Assembly: GCF_040222955.1 (NCBI RefSeq)
Contig: NZ_JAVKCA010000007.1
Coordinates: forward strand, 248,001-312,000
Reading direction: 5' to 3'
DNA length: 64,000 bases
DNA from: Marinoscillum sp040222955
Lineage (GTDB): Bacteria; Bacteroidota; Bacteroidia; Cytophagales; Cyclobacteriaceae
Position numbers and translations under genes: made by a program
Part shown: positions 16,860-26,137 of the stretch, piece by piece
Position numbering within the stretch: position 1 is the first letter of the stretch
How the letters are laid out: each line of letters begins with the position of its first letter
The notes under the pieces: model-generated
What the model saw: only the letters and a program-made list of their open reading frames with translations
Database searches by the model: none
Told to the model about the DNA's origin: nothing

Positions 16860-18716
16860 ATGCTCGAACTAGCTAGTATTTTTGTGCTTGGTATTTTTGC
16901 TCAGTGGCTCGCCTGGAAAATCAAGCAGCCTGCCATATTACCGTTAATCTTAATAGGTTTAGCCATCGGGCCAATAGCTTCCCTCTTTACAGCGGACGGG
17001 AGCAAGTTGATAGACGGTGATGCTATTTTTAGTGGCGACCTGCTTTTCTCTTTCGTTTCTATAGCCGTTGGAGTCATCCTGTTCGAGGGTGGTCTGACTC
17101 TCAACCTTAAAGAAATCAGGAGCCTGGCCGGTACTGTCAGAAACCTACTCATCATAGGAGCCCTTATTACCTTCATTGGAGGGGGCGTATCTGCTCATTA
17201 TATCATGGGCTTAAGCTGGCAGATGTCCTTTCTATTCGGTGCCCTCATCATCGTTTCGGGTCCTACCGTAGTGATTCCGATCCTCAGAAATGTACGGCCC
17301 AATACCAACGTGAATACCGTGCTCAAATGGGAAGGAATTCTTATTGATCCGCTTGGCGCCTTAATCGCGGTGTTGATGTATGAATTCATTCTATCTTCCA
17401 AGCATGGTGCTGACTACCCTACTGAAGTGTTTCAGGACTTCTTCATCACCGTATCAGCAGGCATAGTTTCAGGTGGACTTGGTGCTTTTTTTCTATACTC
17501 TCTTATCAAAAACAACGCATTACCGAGCTATCTCCAGAATGTATTTACGCTTGCTTTGGTAATTTTCACCTTTGCAGTATCGGAGATGATTCACGCTGAG
17601 GCAGGCCTGATGGCGGCCACGGTGATGGGAATTGCGCTCGCCAATGTGAAGCTGGAAGAGCTAAAAAAGATCCTTTCGTTTAAAGAAGACATCAGTGTGA
17701 TTCTTATCTCAGTGCTCTTCATTTTGCTCTCTTCCAGGATAGACATCATTCAAATAGAGAAACTAGGTTGGGAGAGTCTGATTCTCTTCCTGATCATTAT
17801 ACTGATTGTGAGACCCCTGGGGGTTTTATTGAGTACCATTGGCTCCCACCTCAACTGGAGAGAGATCGTCTTCATCTCATGGATCGGCCCTAAAGGGATT
17901 GTCGCAGCGGCCGTGGCTTCACTCTTTTCTCTTGACCTGATCAAGGGCGACACGCAAATAGACCCAAAAGAAGCGGAGCTACTGCTTCCTCTCGTATTCC
18001 TCATTATCGTTGGCACCGTGGTGCTACAAGGCTCTTCTGCCAAGTATGTGGCTGCGCTATTGGGCGTGAAGCGTGCTGAGCCAAAAGGTATTTTAATCGT
18101 GGGTGCCAATGAGCTCGCCCGCAAGGTTGCCCAGGTCATTAAAGACCATGGTACCTATGTGCTGCTCGTGGATACCTCAGCCCCAAGTATCAAAGAAGCC
18201 AAAAAAGCAGGACTAAAAACCCTTCAAGCCAACATTCTGTCTGATCAGATCTTTGATGAAATAGACCTTTCCAAAATAGGCAAGCTTGTTGCCATGACGT
18301 CCAACTCCGGGCTTAATGACCTGGCCTGCACATGGTTTGAAAAGGAACTTGGTGAAACCAATGTATTCAGGCTGGCCAGCAAGGAAGAAACAGATAACAC
18401 TAACCTTCCGTTACCTAAAAATGTTCTATTCAATGCCCGGGTTGATTTTGTTACATTGGTTCAATTGATCAGGGTGAAAAATCCATTCTCCGAGATGTCT
18501 TTTGAAAGTCAGTCTGAGTATGAGGATTTTAGAAAGGAGTATGCTAAGAGGATGATTCCTTTATTCTTAACCGGAGAGGGGGATGAGTTTCAGTTTATCA
18601 CAGGCTATACCAGTAAAACTGACAAACTTACCTCGCTCGTGTATGTGAAAAAACCCAACTTTGATTCGGAAACCGTAGCGGATGACGATGAGGATGTTGA
18701 GTACATCCAATCATAG
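16860..18716 (+). CDS. CPA1/NhaP-type Na+(K+)/H+ antiporter with TrkA-N domain
   Basis: 618 residues. About twelve membrane helices lie in 1-400, starting LELASIFVLGIFAQWLAWKI. They include GVILFEGGLTLNL, the ion-site region GPTVVIPILR and KWEGILIDPLGALIAVLMYE, and HAEAGLMAATVMGIALAN. A cytoplasmic nucleotide-binding TrkA-N/RCK-like domain starts near 410 with GILIVGANELARKVAQVI and binds a dinucleotide as regulator. It probably exports Na+ or K+ in exchange for protons. It stands alone; a 109-bp gap precedes it. Confidence 0.88.
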   Translation: MLELASIFVLGIFAQWLAWKIKQPAILPLILIGLAIGPIASLFTADGSKLIDGDAIFSGDLLFSFVSIAVGVILFEGGLTLNLKEIRSLAGTVRNLLIIGALITFIGGGVSAHYIMGLSWQMSFLFGALIIVSGPTVVIPILRNVRPNTNVNTVLKWEGILIDPLGALIAVLMYEFILSSKHGADYPTEVFQDFFITVSAGIVSGGLGAFFLYSLIKNNALPSYLQNVFTLALVIFTFAVSEMIHAEAGLMAATVMGIALANVKLEELKKILSFKEDISVILISVLFILLSSRIDIIQIEKLGWESLILFLIIILIVRPLGVLLSTIGSHLNWREIVFISWIGPKGIVAAAVASLFSLDLIKGDTQIDPKEAELLLPLVFLIIVGTVVLQGSSAKYVAALLGVKRAEPKGILIVGANELARKVAQVIKDHGTYVLLVDTSAPSIKEAKKAGLKTLQANILSDQIFDEIDLSKIGKLVAMTSNSGLNDLACTWFEKELGETNVFRLASKEETDNTNLPLPKNVLFNARVDFVTLVQLIRVKNPFSEMSFESQSEYEDFRKEYAKRMIPLFLTGEGDEFQFITGYTSKTDKLTSLVYVKKPNFDSETVADDDEDVEYIQS

Positions 18717-18719
18717 AAG

Positions 18720-18863
18720 CTATTGGATAGGAACCGGGGTGAGTAAATAGGCTATTAATCTGATCAACATGATCATACCGACGATAAATCCCACGAGCAT
18801 CATGCATCCCGGTAGTGTGTTTTTTCTTTCCCGACGCCCCTCGAGATGATCGTAGTAACTCAT
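18720..18863 (-). CDS. 47-residue single-pass membrane protein
   Basis: A short ORF from ATG 18863 to TAG at 18720-18722. The N-terminus is charged (HLEGRRERKN), followed by one hydrophobic helix from about 21 to 41 (CMMLVGFIVGMIM and following) and a short tail. Its ATG is one base past the ung stop codon, so it should be translated from the ung transcript by coupling. It is too short for most gene callers. Function unknown. Confidence 0.55.
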   Translation of the reverse strand: MSYYDHLEGRRERKNTLPGCMMLVGFIVGMIMLIRLIAYLLTPVPIQ

Positions 18864-18864
18864 A

Positions 18865-19527
18865 TCACCAATTTATAGATTCCTTTCCATTTTTAAGCAA
18901 ATAATTATTCGCTTTTGAGAACGGTTTACTACCAAAAAATCCCCGATGAGCGGAAAATGGTGAGGGATGTGGTGATCTGATCACAAAATGCTTTTGAGAA
19001 TCAATGATTTCTCCTTTTCGCTGGGCATAAGCCCCCCATAAAATGAAGACCAGCCCAGTCTTTTGCTCAGAGAGCAAACGAATCACAGCATCCGTAAACT
19101 CCTCCCAACCTTTATTTTGGTGCGAGCCGGGCTGGTGTGCCCGAACCGTGAGTGTAGCATTCAGCAGGAGAATGCCTTGCTGGGCCCATCGTTCCAAACT
19201 TCCATGAGGGGGAATGTCTTTACCTAAATCTCCTTTCAACTCCTTAAAAATGTTCACGAGCGAAGGAGGCATAGGCACTCCCTCCCGTACTGAGAAACAC
19301 AGCCCATTGGCCTGGCCTGGTCCGTGGTACGGATCCTGCCCAATGATAACCACTCGGGTATCTTCCACAGGACAAAGGTCAAAGGCATTGAATATATGCC
19401 CTCCAGGAGGATAAATCGTATGTTTTTGATACTCTTCTTTTATAAATCCGGTAAGTTCTTTGAAATAACTCTTGTCAAATTCTGTTTTTAATAATGACTT
19501 CCATGAAGGTCCGATTTTTACATTCAT
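18865..19527 (-). CDS. ung: Uracil-DNA glycosylase, family 1
   Basis: 220 residues, the usual length. Motif A is GQDPYHGPGQANGLCFSV with the water-activating Asp; motif B is HPSPFSAHRGF with the catalytic His and the minor-groove loop. LLLNATLTV and the uracil-specificity Asn are also present. It removes uracil from DNA to start base-excision repair. A 47-residue membrane protein ORF follows immediately on the same strand. Confidence 0.97.
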   Translation of the reverse strand: MNVKIGPSWKSLLKTEFDKSYFKELTGFIKEEYQKHTIYPPGGHIFNAFDLCPVEDTRVVIIGQDPYHGPGQANGLCFSVREGVPMPPSLVNIFKELKGDLGKDIPPHGSLERWAQQGILLLNATLTVRAHQPGSHQNKGWEEFTDAVIRLLSEQKTGLVFILWGAYAQRKGEIIDSQKHFVIRSPHPSPFSAHRGFFGSKPFSKANNYLLKNGKESINW

Positions 19528-19606
19528 ATGACTATCTGAAAACTTTCTTTTGATTGATAGTAAATTAAATGAGAAATCTTATAAATTTCTCTCCGAAAAC
19601 AAAGCA

Positions 19607-19993
19607 ATGACTACTGATACTACAAAAGGAATAAAGGTAACGGTTGATACCGAATATCAGCAGGAATACTCCAATCCCGTACAGCGTCATTATGTGTTTA
19701 CTTACCAGATCACAATAGAAAACCTAAGTGATAAGACCATACAGCTCCTTTCCAGACACTGGGACATCATAGACCTTACCTTTCCAAAAAGAGAAGTGGA
19801 AGGTGAAGGTGTGGTAGGAAAGCAGCCCATCCTGGAACCCGGTCAAATGCACCAATATGTATCCGGGTGTAATCTAAAATCCGGCTTTGGTAAAATGTAT
19901 GGGCATTATACCATGGAGCGCCTGGTGGATGGCAAACGATTCAAAGTAAATATTCCTGAATTTGAAATGGTTGTTCCATTCAAATTGAACTAA
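19607..19993 (+). CDS. apaG: ApaG domain protein
   Basis: 128 residues, close to the family norm. Typical ApaG beta-sandwich motifs are present: the N-terminal IKVTVDTEYQQEYS, YVFTYQITIENLS, LLSRHWDIID, GEGVVGKQPILEPG and GKMYGHYTM. The family has a fibronectin-III-like fold and is linked to cobalt/magnesium tolerance and dinucleotide polyphosphate metabolism without a firm biochemical role. ATG 19607 gives a standard N-terminus; a TTG 57 bp upstream is possible. A methyltransferase follows after 5 bp. Confidence 0.93.
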   Translation: MTTDTTKGIKVTVDTEYQQEYSNPVQRHYVFTYQITIENLSDKTIQLLSRHWDIIDLTFPKREVEGEGVVGKQPILEPGQMHQYVSGCNLKSGFGKMYGHYTMERLVDGKRFKVNIPEFEMVVPFKLN

Positions 19994-19998
19994 CCCAC

Positions 19999-20766
19999 TT
20001 GGCTTCCCCATTTTTCACTTTCATACAATATCTGAAATACAGATCTCGCGGACTCAATGCCCATGACCTGCACTCCCCTTTTGTCTTTGAACTGTACAAT
20101 AAGGTCATTCGGAAGAATGTGAAAGAGCAAGAATCCGCCCTAAGGAAACTCAGGAAACAGATCACCAACTCAGATACTCAGATTGATTACCAGGATCCGA
20201 AAACAGGAGAACGGCGGCAAACTACCGTGAGAAAACTGGCCAGCAGAGTGGCCTCCAGGCATTCTTTTTCATACTTTCTCTTCAAGCTGATCAACCACCA
20301 GCAATACGAAACTGTACTGGAGACCGGCACATCCATAGGCCTGAACACCCTATATATGGCTCAGTCACAGGCCAGTAGTATATGGACCTTGGAAGGTTCT
20401 CCTGAAATCGCCCGCATCGCTAAAGGTCATTTTGAAGCCATGGGCCACACACATATCCATCAGGTAACTGGTCACGTGAGGGACACCTTTGTGCCAAGCC
20501 TCAGGGAGGCGCAACCTGATTTGATTTTTCTGGATGCCGATCACCGATCGGAAACCATCACATTCTACCTTGATGCCATTCAAAAATACTCGCCCGACAC
20601 CCAGTGCATCATCCTTCACGACATTCATTGGTCTCATGACATGAGCAACAGCTGGAAAACCATCGTTGACGATCCGGCATACTCTCTGACCATTGACCTC
20701 TTCCAGGCCGGAATCATATTTCCACATCACCCTATGAAAAAGCAACACTTTGTGTTGAAGTTTTAA
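19999..20766 (+). CDS. SAM-dependent methyltransferase (O-methyltransferase-like)
   Basis: 255 residues. The start is TTG 19999, directly after the apaG stop; no ATG lies ahead of the conserved LNAHDLHSPFVFELYN. The Rossmann methyltransferase core runs about 95-235. Motif I is TVLETGTSIGLNTLYMA, followed by the acidic IWTLEGSP, DLIFLDADHRSET and ILHDIHWS. This pattern resembles class I O-methyltransferases of the caffeoyl-CoA type. Bacteroidota have many such proteins of unknown substrate. The 5-bp spacing suggests co-translation with apaG. Confidence 0.8.
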   Translation: MASPFFTFIQYLKYRSRGLNAHDLHSPFVFELYNKVIRKNVKEQESALRKLRKQITNSDTQIDYQDPKTGERRQTTVRKLASRVASRHSFSYFLFKLINHQQYETVLETGTSIGLNTLYMAQSQASSIWTLEGSPEIARIAKGHFEAMGHTHIHQVTGHVRDTFVPSLREAQPDLIFLDADHRSETITFYLDAIQKYSPDTQCIILHDIHWSHDMSNSWKTIVDDPAYSLTIDLFQAGIIFPHHPMKKQHFVLKF

Positions 20767-20803
20767 GGAGCGCAAGCGATTATTATTTTCGGGCCTATTC
20801 GCC

Positions 20804-20811
20804 TATTTTTG
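20804..20811 (+). promoter_or_regulatory. Predicted -7 promoter element
   Basis: TATTTTTG matches TAnnTTTG and lies 22 bp before ATG 20833. It argues against the TTG start at 20809, which falls within the element. Confidence 0.4.
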
Positions 20812-20832
20812 CGTGCAAATCAAAAAACAGCG

Positions 20833-21759
20833 ATGGAAGTACAAAACGAAAATAGCACCCCACAGAGCAATCCGAAACCAAAAGACAGAACAGCCCTGTT
20901 CATTGGGTTAATTGTGGCATTGCTGGGGGTTCTGGTATTTTTATATTATAGCAATAACACCCTGGAGCAGGAGAAAGAAGCGCAAGCCCTCGAACTCAAC
21001 AAAACATTGCTTCAGTTGGATAGTATTTCCAGTCAGTTGGACAGTAAGATCCTGACCATTTCCCAACTTGGGGGAGAAATAGACACACTATTGAAAATCA
21101 AGCAACAGCTGGAAACAGAAAAGAAACAACTCCTGACCAATCAGAGCAGACAAAAAGACCTGATGGCCTCCCTGAAAGACAGAGTAGACGGCTATCAGGA
21201 ACTCCTGCTAGCCAAAGATGTGGAAATAGAAGAGCTGAAAAAACTCAACGATGAACTCCTCACGGAGAACGTGGAACTCAAAACAGAAAAACAGCAGCTG
21301 AACGAATCCATCCAGGAAATCAACAAAGCCAAAGAAGAACTGGCCGATAAAGTGGCCTTTGCTTCGAGGCTGAAAGTGGAAGGCCTCAAAGTATTTGCAG
21401 TAAGTGATGGTGGTAAAGAACGCGAGGGTGAATTCAGAAGCCGGCAGGTGGATCAGTTGAAAATTACTTTTACAGTAGCCGATAATAAAGTGGCTCCCAT
21501 TGAAGGTAAAGACCTGCTGGTAAGGATCATAGCCCCTGATGGAAACGTACTATTTGATGTCACCAGAGGCTCAGGCTCATTTATATTCGAAGGCCGTGAG
21601 CTATTCTACTCTGCCAAACAGGAGATTCTCTATGACAAAAACAGCCAGCTAGTCACCGTCTTTTACAAAAAAGGAAGCGAATACGTCACGGGCAGTTATC
21701 AGGTGGAGGTCTATACGGATGACTACCTGATGGGCAAAGGAAGCTTTTTGGTGAAATAG
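20833..21759 (+). CDS. Membrane-anchored coiled-coil protein
   Basis: 308 residues. A short cytoplasmic N-terminus precedes one transmembrane helix at about 22-42 (ALFIGLIVALLGVLVFLYY). A long coiled coil (about 45-175), rich in Leu, Lys, Glu and Gln, comes next, for example LKKLNDELLTENVELKTEK. A beta-rich C-terminal domain (about 190-308) includes FTVADNKVAPIEGKDLLVRI. The helix orientation puts the coiled coil and C-terminal domain in the periplasm. I do not recognise a named family; this architecture is frequent in Cytophagales. Confidence 0.7.
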   Translation: MEVQNENSTPQSNPKPKDRTALFIGLIVALLGVLVFLYYSNNTLEQEKEAQALELNKTLLQLDSISSQLDSKILTISQLGGEIDTLLKIKQQLETEKKQLLTNQSRQKDLMASLKDRVDGYQELLLAKDVEIEELKKLNDELLTENVELKTEKQQLNESIQEINKAKEELADKVAFASRLKVEGLKVFAVSDGGKEREGEFRSRQVDQLKITFTVADNKVAPIEGKDLLVRIIAPDGNVLFDVTRGSGSFIFEGRELFYSAKQEILYDKNSQLVTVFYKKGSEYVTGSYQVEVYTDDYLMGKGSFLVK

Positions 21760-21795
21760 AAAGGATCGTCGACTGTTGACAATTCGCCCTTATTC

Positions 21796-21827
21796 ATTGC
21801 GCATTAGTATTTCTTTCCCTACTTTTG
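21796..21827 (+). promoter_or_regulatory. Predicted promoter of the rpsF-rpsR-rplI operon
   Basis: ATTG (21796-21799), 20 bp, TACTTTTG (21820-21827). This fits the Bacteroidota consensus; the predicted start of transcription is near 21834, 31 bp before rpsF. Confidence 0.55.
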
Positions 21828-21864
21828 CACTTCGAAAAATTTTAGTTATCTATTTAACATTATT

Positions 21865-22224
21865 ATGAAACGAGATTACGAGACAGTATTCATTTTAACT
21901 CCCGTTTTGTCTGAAGCTCAGATGAAGGATGCTGTCGAAAAGTTCAGAGGTGTTTTGAAAGATAGCGGTGCAGAGATTGTAAATGATGAGAACTGGGGTT
22001 TGAAAAAACTGGCCTATCCTATCAATCACAAGAGCACAGGCTTCTATCACCTTTTTGAATTTAAGGCAGAAACATCCGTAATCAACAAGTTGGAGACAGA
22101 GTATAGAAGGGACGAGAAGATCATGCGATTTCTTACCACCGCTCTTGACAAGCACGCTGTGACTTACAATACGCGAAGAAGAAAAGGAGAATTCAACAAG
22201 AAAAAAGAGGAAGTAGCATCATGA
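21865..22224 (+). CDS. rpsF: 30S ribosomal protein S6
   Basis: 119 residues. It has the S6 pattern RDYETVFILTPVLSE at the N-terminus, NWGLKKLAYPINHKSTGFYHLFEF in the middle and a basic C-terminal tail. S6 pairs with S18 on the 30S platform. Its stop overlaps the rpsR start (ATGA). Confidence 0.97.
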   Translation: MKRDYETVFILTPVLSEAQMKDAVEKFRGVLKDSGAEIVNDENWGLKKLAYPINHKSTGFYHLFEFKAETSVINKLETEYRRDEKIMRFLTTALDKHAVTYNTRRRKGEFNKKKEEVAS

Positions 22225-22472
22225 CACTACAGAACGAACCGATCAACAGAGAGCAGAAAAAAGACAAATACTGCCGATTCAAGAAAAGTGGCATCAAATA
22301 CATCGACTACAAGAATCCTGATTTCTTGCTAGCTTTTGTAAATGAGCAGGGTAAACTTCTTCCAAGAAGAATTACCGGAACAAGTCTGAAATACCAGAGA
22401 AAGGTTTCTCAGGCCGTTAAAAGAGCAAGACATCTTGCTTTCTTGCCATATGTTACAGACTCTTTAAAGTAA
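22221..22472 (+). CDS. rpsR: 30S ribosomal protein S18
   Basis: 83 residues. Diagnostic motifs are CRFKKSGIKYIDYKNPDFL and the C-terminal GKLLPRRITGTSLKYQRKVSQAVKRARHLAFLPY region. It overlaps rpsF by 4 bp and is followed by rplI after 7 bp, the standard S6-S18-L9 order. Confidence 0.97.
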   Translation: MTLQNEPINREQKKDKYCRFKKSGIKYIDYKNPDFLLAFVNEQGKLLPRRITGTSLKYQRKVSQAVKRARHLAFLPYVTDSLK

Positions 22473-22479
22473 TAGTGAG

Positions 22480-22920
22480 ATGGAGATAATATTGAAAGAC
22501 GACGTAAAAGGAGTAGGATACAAAAACGATATCGTGAGCGTAAAGCCAGGATACGGAAGAAACTATCTGATTCCTCAGGGTTTTGCAATCATCGCTAGCG
22601 AAAGCAACAAGAAGATGATCGCTGAAAATGTAAGACAAGCAGCTCACAAAGCTGAGAAGATAAAAAATGACGCTGAAGAAATCGCCAGCAAACTTGGAGA
22701 CCTGAAATTAGAAATCAGAACCAAAGCTGGAGAAAGCGGGAAAATTTTCGGTGCTATCACTGCCCTTCAGGTGGCTGATGCATTGAAAGAAAAGGGATTT
22801 GATATTGACAGAAAGAAAATCAGTCTGGGCAGTATCAAGGAACTTGGAGAACATTCTGCTGTCATCGACCTTCACAAAGCTGTTCATCACGAAATTACCA
22901 TTAGTGTAATCGCTGAATAA
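22480..22920 (+). CDS. rplI: 50S ribosomal protein L9
   Basis: 146 residues. The N-terminal domain has MEIILKDDVKGVGYKNDIVSV and GYGRNYLIPQGFA. A long central helix rich in Lys, Ala and Glu links to the C-terminal rRNA-binding domain with KIFGAITALQVADALKEKG. A strong terminator follows. Confidence 0.97.
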   Translation: MEIILKDDVKGVGYKNDIVSVKPGYGRNYLIPQGFAIIASESNKKMIAENVRQAAHKAEKIKNDAEEIASKLGDLKLEIRTKAGESGKIFGAITALQVADALKEKGFDIDRKKISLGSIKELGEHSAVIDLHKAVHHEITISVIAE

Positions 22921-22941
22921 GCACAGTCATCAGAAGATACG

Positions 22942-22977
22942 AAAACCCTGATTTCGAATAGAAATCAGGGTTTTTTT
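22942..22977 (+). terminator. Rho-independent terminator of the ribosomal protein operon
   Basis: A 14-bp stem, AAAACCCTGATTTC (22942-22955) with GAAATCAGGGTTTT (22961-22974), loop GAATA, ending in a T-run to 22977. Confidence 0.92.
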
Positions 22978-23005
22978 GTTTTATTCTTTCCCTAACTTAG
23001 CTACT

Positions 23006-23977
23006 GTGTTTACCCTACCCTTCCAAATACCAGAAGCACCACATAAGATCAAGCTGAAAGATTCTATTTTCAGTATCGGCTCTTGCTTTTCGGACAACAT
23101 TGGGGATAAACTCACCGCACACAAGTTTGATGTGGTCACCAACCCTCTGGGAATCCTGTACAACCCCTTTTCCATTTTCAAAAACCTCCGGCTCCTGCTC
23201 TCCGAAGGGCTGGACCCGGATAACTTCATTGAAGCAGGCGGCGTTTACTTTCACTGGGATACCCATAGTGCCATCTCCGGAACCGGACTGGATTCCTTCA
23301 AAGCTCTTCTGGAAACCAGAAGCCTCACCTCCAGACAAAGTCTGACCAGTGCTAACTGGCTGATCATCACCTTAGGTACCATCTATGTGTACAAACACCT
23401 GGAAAGCGGTAAAATAGTCGCGAACTGTCATAAGATTCCGCAGCGACATTTTGAGAAGTTAAGCCTCAGCCAGGCGGAGATTGAGGAGGATTTTTTCCAA
23501 ACCATGGAACTGATCCGAACCATCAATCCTGACATAAAAGTAATCCTCACCGTGAGTCCTGTACGCCACATCCGGGATGGCCTCATCGAAAACAATGTGA
23601 GCAAAGCCACGCTTCTTCAAACCGTCAATAACATTGTGAAGAAGGATCCAAATACCTACTATTTCCCGGCTTACGAAATCCTAATCGATGAGCTTAGGGA
23701 TTATCGTTTCTACAAGGAGGACATGATCCATCCTACCGATCAGGCCATCCATTACATTTGGGAGCGCTTCATCGGGGCTTGTTTAGATACGGATGCTATT
23801 GGTTTTATCAGTGAATGGACCAAGGTCAAAAAATCATTGGAGCATCGTCCCTTTCATCCTGACACCAGCGAGCATCAGCGTTTTCTCAGGTCTACACTCA
23901 AAAAGCTGGAAGGACTTAGCAGGCGTGTAGACGTCTCCGGTGAAATGGAGCAGATAAAAAACCAACTGACTCAGTGA
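23006..23977 (+). CDS. GSCFA domain protein
   Basis: About 323 residues. The GSCFA-family block IFSIGSCFSDNIGDKLTAHKF is near the start, with NPFSIFKNL, LIITLGTIYVYKH and a late RFYKEDMIHPTDQAIHYIW. The GSCF Ser and the DMIHP Asp/His suggest an SGNH-like hydrolase fold, and the family is often described as possible lipases or esterases. There is no signal peptide. The frame opens with a TTG at 22976 inside the T-run of the rplI terminator, so GTG 23006 is the likelier start; no ATG is available. Confidence 0.8.
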   Translation: MFTLPFQIPEAPHKIKLKDSIFSIGSCFSDNIGDKLTAHKFDVVTNPLGILYNPFSIFKNLRLLLSEGLDPDNFIEAGGVYFHWDTHSAISGTGLDSFKALLETRSLTSRQSLTSANWLIITLGTIYVYKHLESGKIVANCHKIPQRHFEKLSLSQAEIEEDFFQTMELIRTINPDIKVILTVSPVRHIRDGLIENNVSKATLLQTVNNIVKKDPNTYYFPAYEILIDELRDYRFYKEDMIHPTDQAIHYIWERFIGACLDTDAIGFISEWTKVKKSLEHRPFHPDTSEHQRFLRSTLKKLEGLSRRVDVSGEMEQIKNQLTQ

Positions 23978-23979
23978 GC

Positions 23980-26091
23980 ATGAAGGCACACATCTACAGC
24001 TCACTGGTGATCAGCCTCTTATTCATTAAGTGTACCCAGAATATGACACAACAAGAAGAAACAACCCAGGAATACGAATTCACCAACCACCTGATTAACT
24101 CTACCAGCCCCTACCTCCTTCAGCACGCTCACAATCCGGTGGATTGGTATCCATGGGGGCCAGAGGCTTTGAACAAAGCGCAGGAAGAGAATAAGCCCAT
24201 CCTGCTGAGCATCGGTTATTCCTCCTGTCACTGGTGCCATGTGATGGCCCATGAGAGCTTCGAGAATAAAGAGATTGCCAGGCTGATGAATGAGCGGTTT
24301 ATCAACATCAAGCTGGATAGAGAAGAGCGACCAGACCTTGACAACATCTATATGGATGCCGTACAGGCTATGGGCCTGCGCGGTGGCTGGCCACTGAACG
24401 TATTTCTCACTCCAGATCAAAAGCCCTTTTACGGAGGCACTTATTTTCCCCCTGATCAGTGGAAAAAGCTCATCGTCTCTGTCAGTGATGCCTATGTACA
24501 CAAATATGATCAGTTGTATGAATCAGCGTCACAGTTTGCAGCCAATATAGATCAGAGTGAGGCCGAAAAATACGGGCTTACAGAAGGCGGCGTGACCCTT
24601 ACGTTATCGGATTTTGACAGTACTTACACCAGTCTGAAAGACAAATTTGATCCGAAATGGGGAGGAATGAACCGCTCACCAAAGTTCCCAATGCCGGCGC
24701 TGTGGAACTTCCTGCTCACCTACTCTCATATCAGCGGGCAATCGAAAGCTGAAGAACATTGTCTCTTTACGCTCGATAAAATAGCCGCCGGTGGCATATA
24801 TGATCACGTCGGCGGTGGTTTTTCGAGGTACTCTGTAGATGGGGAATGGCATGTTCCTCATTTCGAAAAAATGCTCTATGACAATGGTCAGCTACTCTCT
24901 CTATATGCCAACGCCTATAAGCTCACCGGCAAAAGCGAGTATAAACAGGTCCTAATCGGCACGGCTCAATGGTTGGAACGAGAGATGCTGGATAGCAATG
25001 GAGGTTTCTATAGTGCCCTGGATGCGGACAGCGAAGGTGAAGAAGGTAAATTCTATGTCTGGACTTTCGACGAGGTGAAGGAAATGGCCGGTGATGATTT
25101 CTCAATCATTGCAGAATACTACAATGTCACAAAAGAAGGCAACTGGGAAGAAGGAAAAAATGTCCTGAGAAAGTTGGAAGAGGATAAGGTGCTCGCCGCA
25201 GAACTCAACCTTGACCTCACCAATCTCAGACAGACGGTTGACCGGTTCAATCAAAAGGCCCTAAAAGCCCGAAGTGGTAGAATCAGGCCCGGGCTGGATA
25301 ATAAGCTCATCGCTGGATGGAATGGACTGGCATTAAGTGGTTTATGCCAAAGTTATCAGGCCACTGGTGACAACATTTTTGCCAAACTGGCTACTGGAAA
25401 TGCGGCCTTTATCAGAAATCATCTGGTGACTAAGGATGGGCTGGTCAGAATATATGGGCTCGATACGCGAGGGTACCTGGAAGATTATGCTGCCGTTATC
25501 CAGGCATTCATCACTTATTACGAGACCTTCTTTGATGAAACTTATCTGAACCTGGCCCAAACAATGACAAATCAGGTGATTAGTGAGTTTTACGACCATA
25601 AAGAAAACCTATTCTACTACACGAGCAATCAGGCCGAAAGCCTCATCGCCCGTAAGAAAGAGATTTTCGACAATGTCATTCCAGCTTCCAACTCTATTAT
25701 GGCTGAAAACCTGCAAAAACTAGGGCTGATGTATGACGATGAGTCATATAAGAAGATGTCTTTTACCATGGTCTATCAGCTCAATAAGCTCATTAGACAG
25801 GAGCCCGAGTACCTCTCCAACTGGGCATCTATTTCCTTGCTCAGGCTTAAGCCAACTGCAGAAGTGCTGCTGGTGGGCGAGCAAGCCCAAGAACAGGCTC
25901 TCCAAATTCACAAAGCCTATCTGCCCAATAAAATCCTCATGGCCAGCACCAATGGCAGTACCCTGCCTCTATTTGAATACAAAACCGCAATGAATAATGA
26001 AACGACAATCTACGTGTGCTTTGATAAAGTATGTAAGCGGCCGGTGAATAATATTGATACTGCAATGGCTGAGATTCACGATCGAAAATGA
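23980..26091 (+). CDS. DUF255/YyaL-type thioredoxin-fold protein (spermatogenesis-associated protein 20 family)
   Basis: 703 residues. Residues about 35-190 are the DUF255 thioredoxin-like domain with the block LINSTSPYLLQHAHNPVDWYPWG and the redox motif SSCHWCHVM (CxxC). An (alpha/alpha)6-barrel-like region follows, with GGIYDHVGGGFSRYSVD, WHVPHFEKMLYDN and NKLIAGWNGLAL. The first about 20 residues look like a signal peptide with a possible lipobox around FIKC, so it may be exported, unlike many relatives. A GTG at 23974 overlaps the previous stop. The function of the family is unclear; an N-glucosamine 2-epimerase-like fold is often noted. Confidence 0.85.
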   Translation: MKAHIYSSLVISLLFIKCTQNMTQQEETTQEYEFTNHLINSTSPYLLQHAHNPVDWYPWGPEALNKAQEENKPILLSIGYSSCHWCHVMAHESFENKEIARLMNERFINIKLDREERPDLDNIYMDAVQAMGLRGGWPLNVFLTPDQKPFYGGTYFPPDQWKKLIVSVSDAYVHKYDQLYESASQFAANIDQSEAEKYGLTEGGVTLTLSDFDSTYTSLKDKFDPKWGGMNRSPKFPMPALWNFLLTYSHISGQSKAEEHCLFTLDKIAAGGIYDHVGGGFSRYSVDGEWHVPHFEKMLYDNGQLLSLYANAYKLTGKSEYKQVLIGTAQWLEREMLDSNGGFYSALDADSEGEEGKFYVWTFDEVKEMAGDDFSIIAEYYNVTKEGNWEEGKNVLRKLEEDKVLAAELNLDLTNLRQTVDRFNQKALKARSGRIRPGLDNKLIAGWNGLALSGLCQSYQATGDNIFAKLATGNAAFIRNHLVTKDGLVRIYGLDTRGYLEDYAAVIQAFITYYETFFDETYLNLAQTMTNQVISEFYDHKENLFYYTSNQAESLIARKKEIFDNVIPASNSIMAENLQKLGLMYDDESYKKMSFTMVYQLNKLIRQEPEYLSNWASISLLRLKPTAEVLLVGEQAQEQALQIHKAYLPNKILMASTNGSTLPLFEYKTAMNNETTIYVCFDKVCKRPVNNIDTAMAEIHDRK

Positions 26092-26137
26092 TATGTTCAC
26101 TCACTCACAATTCAGTTTCAGCCCCTAAAGAACTTTT

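Noticed and set aside
20472..20479. TCACGTGA, resembling the core of a parS site
   Set aside because: It lies in a methyltransferase coding region and the flanks do not match the full parS palindrome TGTTTCACGTGAAACA.
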